Shown piece after piece: positions 27,345-35,222 of a stretch of DNA of 64,000 nucleotides (its first letter is position 1; every line of letters starts with the position of its first letter). Below the pieces are notes generated by a model, which was not told where the DNA came from, did no database searches, and saw nothing but the letters and a program-made list of their open reading frames with translations. A program made the position numbers and the translations under genes. This DNA is from CAZPXZ01 sp965221505 (GTDB lineage Bacteria > Pseudomonadota > Alphaproteobacteria > Rhodobacterales > CAZPXZ01): contig CBDCSI010000002.1 of assembly GCA_965221505.1 (NCBI GenBank), positions 620,001 to 684,000 on the forward strand. The letters run 5' to 3'.

Positions 27345-29394
27345 ACCTAAGCAATTGAAGTCCTGGCTGACTTCCTGGGCTTCCGAACTACTCACCGCAC
27401 GGTCGCCGAGAGTAAGGTTGGCGGACGAGCTGTTCGGATTTGTCCCTTCGCGCTTGCAGTATCCTGACCTGGGGTTTCTTGAACAGGACTCGGGAGAGCG
27501 TCGTAGCCGGAACGGCGGCTTGGACCCGGTTCCCGCAGACATCGGAGACTCGATCGAGCAACAAATCAGGCGGATTCACTTCCCCTGCCGGAGAATTGCA
27601 GAAAAGGGAACCACCTACGTGATCCCCACCTGGCTGTTGCGGGTCCGCGGAACGGAAAGAGGTGCGCCTGCTCTCTGGCCCAGCATACGAATTCGGGTTC
27701 CCCCGGGTCCTCACGCCAAAGCTCGATTACTAGGACTATCGGCTTCCCGCCGGATTGCAAACCAACGGCTGCACGAAGTCATTCTCCGTCGTCAAGTGCC
27801 GAGCGCTCGAAGGCGAGAAAGATTGCTCGGACAGGCGAAGTGGATTCGGGAGAGCCTTGGCGTTGTATTGGGACACGACCCCGTCCGGTCGGCCTGGCTG
27901 GCGGAGATGATCGAAGATCCAGTAGAGTTCGAACGGTGGGCTCTCGCAAGCGTATGGAACCCGTTCGTAGCGGAATTCAACCGTCCGGCGAGCCTCCTCC
28001 TGCGGAGGAATTCCCCAAGCCTCTGGGACCAACTGAGACTGGAGAAGGGTCGGGATGGTGGATTGCACCGCCGTTCCTTTGCGGAGCAGCAGCCCTGGGC
28101 AGCCAAGTCCCTCCTGGACGGGACTCGCGCAGGTCGCAAGCTTCGCAAGATCGATCGCAACCCGGCCAACGGCTTGCCTGCCGCCGCACGGGAGCTGTGC
28201 TGCAACCCGGACGACGATGCCTGTCCGAAGTCGGTCAACTTCGCCAGATACCTGGCTCGTCGGCGCCAAGACTCGTCTCTCGACCGCATTCTCGGCAATC
28301 AGTCCGGCAAGAACCGCCGGATCCGATGCCTTCTGATGGAAGCGCATGCTCAGGACTTCGGCGAATTGATCTCCCACATTCGAGACGGCCCGACCGTTGT
28401 CCGCCGCCAGATCGACCGCGCGATCATGGTATTGGATATCCTCCAGGACCTCGAGGAGGTCCGAACCGAGACTGCATTCGACACTGCCACGCTGCTCGTG
28501 CGAACGATGGTCCGGGATCGTCTTCTCGACCCGGCCCGCCTCGAGCCCGATCTATTGGCTCGCGCTCTCGTCGCCTTGTCGGCAAACTCGCTGGCAGCGT
28601 TTGCGGAACATTGCCCAGGTATTTTCCTGTCGCCCGAGCGTACGGCTCCCGGCGACCCGGAAACAGACGGCGCTCTCGACGCCGGTATCCGAGCCTTCGT
28701 TCGGTTTGTCGGGTCGACACGCAAACCGCAGTTGACCACGCGTCAACTCATCCGGTTCTCGGAGCGCTGTCCGAGGATCCGGACAAGCCTGGTTCAGCTG
28801 CCGGAGCGACAAATGCCGAGGAACTGGCCGATCGTACCGCAGCTCGCGGAAACCTGCAGGCGACTGGGTTCCGACGGCGACTCTCTGGTGCCGCTGGCCA
28901 GTCTTGGCCATTTGAAGGCTGAAGGCCGAAAAATGGACAACTGCCTTGCAAATGGGAATTGGTATGTCCATAGTCTTGTCAGGGGACAGATCGCAATCGT
29001 TTCCGTCCGCGCGCCAGGGGGCAGGCGAGCGACGCTCGAGTTGCGGCCCGACCTGGCGCAGCAAAGCGGCAAATGGGTGATTCGGAACTGGAGAACCGGA
29101 GGATTTCGCGGGCCTGGAAATGCGCAGCCAAGCGATGTCTGCCGTCTCCTCGTCAAACGTCTGGTTGACGAACTCGACTCGCAATGCCCGATCCCGATCC
29201 CTGAGTCAGAACGAGAGCGGAGGCAGGCAGTTACCAGACTGCAGTACACGTTTCGAGCAATAAACCGGGACAAGACGGTTGCCGAAAACATGTGGCGAGA
29301 GTTTTGTCTGAGAGCGCTGCCGCGCCGATTTTCGAAGTTGACGCCACGTGAGTTGATGTCCGGGTTCGCCGAGAGTATCGAGGAGAATGGCTGA
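27337..29394 (+). CDS. Array unit 4 large protein with PcfJ-like C-terminal domain
   Basis: This 685-aa paralogue starts at GTG within the small-ORF overlap. Its N-terminus (VRKPKQLKSWLTSWASE) differs most from units 1-2, and PARLGDWIEE has become PADIGDSIEQ. The middle is well conserved: GTTYVIPTWLLRVRG, GHDPVRSAWLAEMIEDP, EFNRPASLLLRRNSPSL, RRSFAEQQPWAAKS, LCCNPDDDACPKSVNFARYL, ISHIRDGPTVVRRQ and TRKPQLTTRQLIRFSE. The PcfJ-like segment has AEGRKMDNCLANG (Cys536), RATLELRP and GPGNAQP. The C-terminal INRDKTVAENMWREFCLRAL tail is kept. Function is unknown. Confidence 0.8.
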   Translation: MRKPKQLKSWLTSWASELLTARSPRVRLADELFGFVPSRLQYPDLGFLEQDSGERRSRNGGLDPVPADIGDSIEQQIRRIHFPCRRIAEKGTTYVIPTWLLRVRGTERGAPALWPSIRIRVPPGPHAKARLLGLSASRRIANQRLHEVILRRQVPSARRRERLLGQAKWIRESLGVVLGHDPVRSAWLAEMIEDPVEFERWALASVWNPFVAEFNRPASLLLRRNSPSLWDQLRLEKGRDGGLHRRSFAEQQPWAAKSLLDGTRAGRKLRKIDRNPANGLPAAARELCCNPDDDACPKSVNFARYLARRRQDSSLDRILGNQSGKNRRIRCLLMEAHAQDFGELISHIRDGPTVVRRQIDRAIMVLDILQDLEEVRTETAFDTATLLVRTMVRDRLLDPARLEPDLLARALVALSANSLAAFAEHCPGIFLSPERTAPGDPETDGALDAGIRAFVRFVGSTRKPQLTTRQLIRFSERCPRIRTSLVQLPERQMPRNWPIVPQLAETCRRLGSDGDSLVPLASLGHLKAEGRKMDNCLANGNWYVHSLVRGQIAIVSVRAPGGRRATLELRPDLAQQSGKWVIRNWRTGGFRGPGNAQPSDVCRLLVKRLVDELDSQCPIPIPESERERRQAVTRLQYTFRAINRDKTVAENMWREFCLRALPRRFSKLTPRELMSGFAESIEENG

Positions 29395-29822
29395 CCGTAC
29401 CTCACCGTCTCCCACCTGTCAGGCAATTCGCCTCGCCCGGGAAATCCGGACAGTCGTAGACACCGGAATCAAGCCTGCCTGCCGGACATCGGCTGGAGTT
29501 CCCGGCGGCCAGACCGAGGCGAAGGCGTCGCCGCGGCCGTAGCCGCGCCCCTCCCTCAAGACTGCCGGAAACGGAGGAAAAGCGGCAGTCGGTGCCGACG
29601 ATCGGGAGGAAACCGACCCATCGTCGTTTTCCTGGAGCGTTCCCGTCCATACCCTGATCGTTCGCCTCCGGCCGCCGGCATCACCGGCAAACCCGGCTCC
29701 ATATCGACGCCGTGCGGCCTCGTTTATGCATCGGGCCCAGCGGGACGGATGCTCGCTCCGCGTCATCGGAGCTCCGGACCGCCGGCGGTCGTGCGAGTGC
29801 GAAGACGGAAATCGACTGCCTG
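29395..29822. other. Inter-unit region 4-5
   Basis: It shows the same layout as the neighbouring intervals: CTGACCGTAC at the stop, CTGTCAGGC, a central CGGAAACGGAGG stretch, then AAACCCGGCTCCATATCGAC and GGGCCCAGCGGGACGG. No gene, tRNA or strong terminator is evident. Confidence 0.5.
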
Positions 29823-29973
29823 CAACAATCGGCGACATGGCCAACTTGCTGTCATGTCGGTCACCACGGGCACGGCCCGGAAGCATTATTGAGGGTGCAT
29901 TCGATGATCTGTCCCCGACGACGCGTTTCCGTTAGGAGCATGAGCAGTGATGAAAGAGCGGGCGGGGAGAGTC
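29823..29973 (+). promoter_or_regulatory. Unit 5 conserved 151-nt leader block
   Basis: The block begins CAACAATCGGCGACATGG and keeps GGGCACGGCCCGGAAGC and CCCCGACGACGCGTTTCCG. It is exactly 151 nt to the ATG. Three TGA codons in the small-ORF frame show that the ORF does not start further upstream. Confidence 0.5.
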
Positions 29974-30105
29974 ATGCGCACAGACCGAGGGGTGGAGCCG
30001 TTTGGGCAACCGCTGAAGCCCATCGGCGGCTGCAACGGGCCGACTCGGGCGGCGTCAGCGAAAATTCTCCTCCAATGCCCGACTGGGAAATGCGACCATG
30101 CCTAG
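29974..30105 (+). CDS. Unit 5 small ORF, 43 aa
   Basis: The peptide begins MRTDRGVEPFGQP, contains CNGPTRAAS and ends CPTGKCDHA. It is one codon shorter than the others, an in-frame change. The overlap with the large gene is 8 nt (ATGCCTAG), here with ATG as the large-gene start. Confidence 0.5.
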   Translation: MRTDRGVEPFGQPLKPIGGCNGPTRAASAKILLQCPTGKCDHA

Positions 30106-32125
30106 TCTCCAGCAAGTTACGTCCGACCTGGTTGCCTGGGCCACCGAAGAACCCCGGACCCGAGTGCCGAGGCTGCAAGTGGCGAATCACCTGGTCGGTC
30201 TCGACCTCTCTCCCTATCAGGTTCCGGATCCGAATTCGGGAGAGCGTCAATACCGGTCCGTCGGCACGGACCCGATGCCCGCACACCTCGGAGACTGGAT
30301 CGAGGAACGAACCAGGCAGGTCCGCTCCCCCTGCCGGGAAGCCGGGGACGAGGGAACGGCCTATGTGATACCCAAGTGGCTCTTGCGGCTCCGGGGATCG
30401 AGAGAAATTGCGCCCTGGCCCGGATTGCGCACACGGATTCGCCCGGGACATGTCGCCAAGACCGAAGTCCAGAATCCGTTTACCTCCCGCCTAATTCCGC
30501 GCGTTGCGCTGCACGAAATAATCCTCCGTCGTCAGATTGCGAACGCACGACGGCGCAAACGATTGCGCGCCAAGGCGGGGTGGCTTCTGACGTGCCTGAA
30601 CGAAGCCTTGGGATACGACCCGGTCCGTCCGACCTGGCTACTGAAGATCATTGAAAATCCGGAGGAGTTCGAGCAGTGGGCCCTCTCAGGCGTATGGAAT
30701 CCGTTCGTAGAGGAATTCGACCGTCCGGCGAGCCTCCTCCTACGAACAGACTGCCCCAGCCTCCGGGACCAACTGAGACTCGAACAAGGTCTTGACGGAG
30801 GAACGCACCGCAAGTCGTTTGCGGAGCAGCAGCCCTGGGCGGCCATTTCCCTTCTGAACGAGCCTCACGCAGGTCACAAACTCGGCGAGATCTACCTCAA
30901 CCCGGCCAACGGCTTCCTGGCCGCCGCTCGTCGGCTGTGCTGCACCCCGGCCGACGGCCCCTGCCGGAAGTCGATCAACTTCGCCAGGCGCCTGGCTCGA
31001 CACCGTCACGTCCCGTCACTCGATCTCATGCTCGGCAATCAGAGACCCACAAGTCGTCGCTTGCGATCCCTTCTGATGGAGGCCCATACGCAGGACGGCG
31101 AACTGCTTTCCCACATTCGAGACGATTCGACCCTTGTCCGTCGCCAGATCGCCCTCGCGAACACGGTGTCGTCCCATCTTCAGGACTACCGATGCGTCAG
31201 TAGCGAGACTGCGTACGACACTGCTGCCCTGCTGGTGCGAATGATAATCCGGGATCGGTTTGTCGATACGGATCGTCTCCAACCCGATGTCGTGGGAGAC
31301 TCTCTCTTCGCCCTGTCGGGAGACACGCTGGCCGCGTATGCGGAACACCGTTCAGATCCGACGCCGGGACATCCGGCTTGTCGATACTCGGCGCTACCTC
31401 GCAGCCTCGACGCTGGCATCCGCGCCTTCGTTCGCTTCGTCGGGTCGACGCGCAAACCGCAGTTGACTACGCGTCAACTGATCCGGTTCTCGGAGCACTG
31501 CGCGCAGATCCAGACGCATCTGTTTCGGCATCAGCAGCGGCGAATTCCGACGAAGTGGCCGATCGTCCCGCAAGTCGCGGAGGCGTGCCGGCGACTGGCT
31601 TCCGACGGTAACGCTCTGGTACCCCTGGCCAGTATCGCAGGCTTAAGAGATGAAGGCCGGACCATGCGAAATTGCCTTGCGGAACGCCGTAGCCACTCTC
31701 GGAAGCTCGTCATGGGTGATATCGCCATCGTATCGGTCCGGGTCGCTTGCGGCGACAGGGCGACGCTCGAGCTGCGCCCCGTCATGGAAATCCAGAGCGG
31801 CGAAGGGATGATACGCAACTGGGAAATCGGCGAATTTCGGGGACCGGGCAACACTGCGCCCAGCAATGCCTGCCGTCGCATCGTTGGGCGGCTGACGGAA
31901 GAACTCGATGCGCAGGGCTCGATCCCGATCCCCGAGACGGAGAGACAACGACAGCGGGAATTGCACGAACTGCTTTTCCCGTCTCAAGAGATCAACCGGG
32001 ACAAGGATGTTGCCGACGAATTATGGCATGACTTCTATTTGCGCGGGCTGCCGGGCCGGTTTTCGGCTGTAACGCCGCGCATATTGATGGTCAGGTACTA
32101 CGAGTGTCTCGTGGCGAAGTTCTGA
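30098..32125 (+). CDS. Array unit 5 large protein with PcfJ-like C-terminal domain
   Basis: This 675-aa paralogue starts at ATG (MPSLQQVTSDLVAW). Conserved blocks are PAHLGDWIEERTR, GTAYVIPKWLLRLRG, EIILRRQ, GYDPVRPTWLLKIIENP, EFDRPASLLLRTDCPSL, KSFAEQQPWAAISL, LCCTPADGPCRKSINFARRL, TRKPQLTTRQLIRFSEH and the PcfJ-like DEGRTMRNCLAERR with Cys526, RATLELRP and GPGNTAP. The tail INRDKDVADELWHDFYLRGL is kept. Variable stretches lie near residues 100-135 and 415-440. Its small ORF and 5' sequence are closest to unit 6. Function is unknown. Confidence 0.8.
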   Translation: MPSLQQVTSDLVAWATEEPRTRVPRLQVANHLVGLDLSPYQVPDPNSGERQYRSVGTDPMPAHLGDWIEERTRQVRSPCREAGDEGTAYVIPKWLLRLRGSREIAPWPGLRTRIRPGHVAKTEVQNPFTSRLIPRVALHEIILRRQIANARRRKRLRAKAGWLLTCLNEALGYDPVRPTWLLKIIENPEEFEQWALSGVWNPFVEEFDRPASLLLRTDCPSLRDQLRLEQGLDGGTHRKSFAEQQPWAAISLLNEPHAGHKLGEIYLNPANGFLAAARRLCCTPADGPCRKSINFARRLARHRHVPSLDLMLGNQRPTSRRLRSLLMEAHTQDGELLSHIRDDSTLVRRQIALANTVSSHLQDYRCVSSETAYDTAALLVRMIIRDRFVDTDRLQPDVVGDSLFALSGDTLAAYAEHRSDPTPGHPACRYSALPRSLDAGIRAFVRFVGSTRKPQLTTRQLIRFSEHCAQIQTHLFRHQQRRIPTKWPIVPQVAEACRRLASDGNALVPLASIAGLRDEGRTMRNCLAERRSHSRKLVMGDIAIVSVRVACGDRATLELRPVMEIQSGEGMIRNWEIGEFRGPGNTAPSNACRRIVGRLTEELDAQGSIPIPETERQRQRELHELLFPSQEINRDKDVADELWHDFYLRGLPGRFSAVTPRILMVRYYECLVAKF

Positions 32126-32556
32126 CCGTCCCGCAACGTCGCCTGCACTTCAGACCCGTTCCCTCGTTCGGGCAGTCCGGACAGTCGAGCACGCCGGAAG
32201 CGGACCTGCCATCCGGACAGCGGCGGGCGTTGTCGGCGTTCGGAGCGAGAAGAGAGCGTCGCCGCAGCCGTCGCCGCGCAGGTCCGTCATGACCGCCCGA
32301 ATCGTGGGAAGACGACCGTTAGCGCCGATGATCGTGAAGAAGCCGGCCCAAACCGTTTTCCCGAGACGTGCCCTGCCAGTCCCCGATCGTTCGCCTCAAG
32401 TCGCAGACATGACCGGCACGACCGCCTCGAGTTCGACGCGGCGCGCATTCCCGCCGATGCGTTGAGCCCGGCGGGACGGAGACTCGCTGCGCGTGATCGG
32501 AGTATCGCCGATCCGCTGACCGAGGCGCGAAACCGACGACGGCGACCGGCTTCCTG
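32126..32556. other. Inter-unit region 5-6
   Basis: It begins CTGACCGTCC at the stop and carries GGGCAGTCCGGACAGTC, then GAGCCCGGCGGGACGGAGAC near 32465, both recurrent in the array. No gene is supported on either strand. Confidence 0.5.
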
Positions 32557-32707
32557 CGACCGTCGGCGATATGGCCAACTTGATATCGTCTAGGTTTCGG
32601 CAGGCATGACCCGGAAGCGTCGTCGGGGTCGAACTCGAGGACTTTTTCCCGACGACGCGTGTTCGTTTCGAGCCTGTGCAATGCCGTGAGAGCGAACGGG
32701 GGCAGTC
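32557..32707 (+). promoter_or_regulatory. Unit 6 conserved 151-nt leader block
   Basis: The block begins CGACCGTCGGCGATATGG and shares GGCCAACTTG with unit 5, CCCGACGACGCG with unit 5 and CTGTGCAATG with unit 3. It is exactly 151 nt to the ATG. TAG and TGA occur in the small-ORF frame upstream. Confidence 0.5.
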
Positions 32708-32842
32708 ATGCGCGTAGACCATGGGGTGGAACTGTTCGGGCGACCGCCGCAGGCGACCGGCGGTTGCAGCGGACCGACCCGGACGACGGCTTCTGAGCAC
32801 ATGCTCCTACCCTGCCCATCTGAGGAACGCGACCATGCGTAG
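32708..32842 (+). CDS. Unit 6 small ORF, 44 aa
   Basis: The peptide begins MRVDHGVELFGRP, contains ATGGCSGPTRTT and ends PSEERDHA. GGGGGCAGTC precedes the ATG exactly as in unit 1. The overlap is ATGCGTAG, 8 nt. Confidence 0.5.
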   Translation: MRVDHGVELFGRPPQATGGCSGPTRTTASEHMLLPCPSEERDHA

Positions 32843-34865
32843 TCTCCGGCAGATGACGTGCGAACTGGCTTCCTGGGCATCCGAGAATCCCCAAACCCGA
32901 ATCACGAGGCTGCGGCTCGTAAGCCGCATCGCTGGACTCGACACTTCTGGCTCTCCGATCCCTGATCCCCATTCGGGCGAGCGTTACCGGTACGGCGGCG
33001 CGGATCCGATGCCCGCACGCCTCGGCGACTGGATCGAGGAACGAACCAAACGCATTCGCCATCCACGCCGCGCACCCTCCGAAGCGGGAACGAATTACCT
33101 GATTCCCGTGTGGCTCTTGCGGTTCCGGTGGACGAAGAATTCCCCAACCCTGGACGGATTACGTACCCGGATACGCCCAGGTCTCGCCGCCAGGGCCCAA
33201 GTCTTCGATCCGTCGACCTCCCGCCCGATTCCGCGCCAATGGCTGCATGAGATTATCCTTCGTCGTCAGATCGCGAGCGCAAGTCGGCGAGACTGGATTC
33301 GTGAGGAAGGGGCGTGGTTAATGACTTGCCTCAATATGGCCCTCGGATGCGCCGCCGTCCGGTCGACCTGGCTGCTGAGGATGATAGAGGATCCGGCAGA
33401 GGTCGAACGGTTGGCTCTCCATCAGGTATGGAATCCGTTCGTACAGGAATTCGAGCGTCCGGCGAGCCTCCTCCTCAGGAGGAACTCTCCGAGCCTCCGG
33501 GACCAACTGAAACTGGAACAGGGTCGGGACGGCGGAAAACACCGGCGTGCCTTTGCGGAGCAGCAGCCCTGGGCCGCCATGTCCCTCCTCGACAGGCCTC
33601 ACGCGGGCCGCAAGCTCCGCGAGATTGACCGCAACCCGGCCGCAGGGTTAATCGCCGCCGCACGGCAGCTGTGCTGTACTCCGGGAAGCGGCGCCTGCCC
33701 GAAGTCGATCAACTTCGCCAGATATCTGGCTCGACGGCGACACGACCCGTCTCTCGACCGCATTCTGGCCGATCAGACGATCAGAAACCGCCGAATTCGA
33801 TCCCTACTGATGGAAGCCCATGCACAGGACGGCGGCGAGCTGATCTCCCACATTCGGGACGGCCCGGCAGTCGTCCGCCGCCAAATCGCCTGCGCGACCA
33901 AGGTCATGACCAATCTGCGTGACCATCTGTACGTCAGAACCGAGACTGCATACGACACTGCGGCCCTTCTGGTTCGAATGATGATCCGGGATCGATTTGT
34001 CGAACTGGACTCCTTCGATCCCGACCTCGTGGCAGAGGCTCTGATCGCCTTGGCGGCAGACTCGCTGGCGGCACATGCGGAACGTCGCGCAGATTCACTG
34101 CCCGAAGGCGCGGTTCCCGGAGACCCGGCGACAGATCGCAGTGTCGACGATGGAATCCGGGCAATCGTTCGTTATTTCGGATCGACCCGCAAACCGCGGC
34201 TGACCACGCGTCAATTGATCCGGTTCTCGGAACACTGCCAGCGAACCCGGACGTATCTTTACCGACATCAGGGGCGGCGAGTTCCGACGAACTGGCCGAT
34301 CGTCCCGCAACTCTCGGAAACGTGCAGGAAACTGGGTTCCGACGACGAAGCTCTGGTGCCCCTGGCGAGTGTTGCCGACCTGAACGCCGAAAGCCGGACC
34401 ATGGAAAATTGCCTTGCGGACAGTGCGATCCACTACCAGCAGCTTGTCATGGGACGAATCGCCATCGTATCCGTCCGGGCCGCGGGAGGCGACCGAGCGA
34501 CGCTCGAGCTGCAGCCCGTCCTGGCGCACCTGAAGGGCGAAGCGGCGATTGAGAACTGGAGAGCCGGAGAATTTCGCGGGCCCGGCAACGCAGCACCGAG
34601 CCGTGCCTGCCAGCGCATGACCAAACGGCTGGTCAAGCGACTCGACTCGCAGTGCCCGATCCCGATCCCGGAGTCGGAGAGACAACGACTGCTGGAGGTT
34701 GTAGGACTATTGTTTCCCCCGTCTCGCGAAATTAACCGGGACAAGGATATCGCCGACGACGTATGGCGCGAGTTCTACCTGAGAGCACTTCCGAGACGGT
34801 TATCGAAAGTGACGCCGCGCGAATTGATGGCCAACTACTTTGAGAGTCTGGAGGCAAAGGGCTGA
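32835..34865 (+). CDS. Array unit 6 large protein with PcfJ-like C-terminal domain
   Basis: This 676-aa paralogue starts at ATG (MRSLRQMTCELASW). Conserved blocks are PARLGDWIEERTK, GTNYLIPVWLLRFR, EIILRRQ, RSTWLLRMIEDP, EFERPASLLLRRNSPSL, RRAFAEQQPWAAMS, LCCTPGSGACPKSINFARYL, LISHIRDGPAVVRRQ and TRKPRLTTRQLIRFSEH. In the PcfJ-like segment EG is replaced by ES (AESRTMENCLAD, Cys526), while RATLELQP and GPGNAAP remain. The tail INRDKDIADDVWREFYLRAL matches the others. It is the last intact unit before the DprA gene, which is convergent with it. Function is unknown. Confidence 0.8.
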   Translation: MRSLRQMTCELASWASENPQTRITRLRLVSRIAGLDTSGSPIPDPHSGERYRYGGADPMPARLGDWIEERTKRIRHPRRAPSEAGTNYLIPVWLLRFRWTKNSPTLDGLRTRIRPGLAARAQVFDPSTSRPIPRQWLHEIILRRQIASASRRDWIREEGAWLMTCLNMALGCAAVRSTWLLRMIEDPAEVERLALHQVWNPFVQEFERPASLLLRRNSPSLRDQLKLEQGRDGGKHRRAFAEQQPWAAMSLLDRPHAGRKLREIDRNPAAGLIAAARQLCCTPGSGACPKSINFARYLARRRHDPSLDRILADQTIRNRRIRSLLMEAHAQDGGELISHIRDGPAVVRRQIACATKVMTNLRDHLYVRTETAYDTAALLVRMMIRDRFVELDSFDPDLVAEALIALAADSLAAHAERRADSLPEGAVPGDPATDRSVDDGIRAIVRYFGSTRKPRLTTRQLIRFSEHCQRTRTYLYRHQGRRVPTNWPIVPQLSETCRKLGSDDEALVPLASVADLNAESRTMENCLADSAIHYQQLVMGRIAIVSVRAAGGDRATLELQPVLAHLKGEAAIENWRAGEFRGPGNAAPSRACQRMTKRLVKRLDSQCPIPIPESERQRLLEVVGLLFPPSREINRDKDIADDVWREFYLRALPRRLSKVTPRELMANYFESLEAKG

Positions 34866-35222
34866 CCGTCCTGCACCGTCGACCGCACGTCAGGCCCGTG
34901 CCCTACTCCGGGCAATCCGGACAGTCTTACAAGCAGGAATCGCGTCTGCCCTCCATAAAGCGGCAGGAACTGCCGACGGTCGAACCGATTCGAGGGCGTC
35001 GCCGGTTGCCGGCACCCCGCCGCTCCGACATTGATTACGGCGAGGGGCGAACGCAGTCGGAGCCGGCGATCACCAAGACTACGGCTCAACCGCCTGGCCC
35101 CGCGCGCAGACCCGCCTTCGCGCCGAGCCCCGGATGACCGTGCCGGGCCGCCAAGATCCCGCGCTGTCCCAAATGCTGCCAATTCCTCCCGACACCGAGT
35201 GCGTTGCGCATGGTACTCCCGG
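34866..35222. other. Array 3' end, convergent intergenic region
   Basis: The first ~90 nt repeat the array 3' motif (CTGACCGTCC, GTCAGGCCC, GGGCAATCCGGACAGTC). Similarity to the other intervals then fades, marking the right end of the array. The rest, up to the DprA stop at 35223, has no recognisable feature. Confidence 0.5.

Larger units (their letters stand above)
15850..34920 (+). repeat. Tandem array of six paralogous ~2.74-kb gene units
   Basis: Six head-to-tail units each contain a conserved non-coding block, a 43-44 codon small ORF, a large gene of 675-687 codons and a conserved 3' region. Large-gene starts lie at 16329, 19312, 22049, 27337, 30098 and 32835. Spacings are 2983, 2737, 5288 (2778 without the IS and its duplicated target), 2761 and 2737 nt. 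Protein copies are clearly diverged (roughly 70% identical over the middle of units 4 and 6, by eye), so the array is old, not an assembly stutter. Similarity includes the intergenic DNA, showing that whole units were duplicated. The array is visibly poorer in G+C than the genes on either side. Confidence 0.9.

Noticed and set aside
15850..34920. CRISPR or Rhs/toxin-immunity interpretation of the repeats
   Set aside because: Repeats are kilobase-long gene units with no short repeat-spacer pattern, no RHS/YD repeats and no toxin tips.
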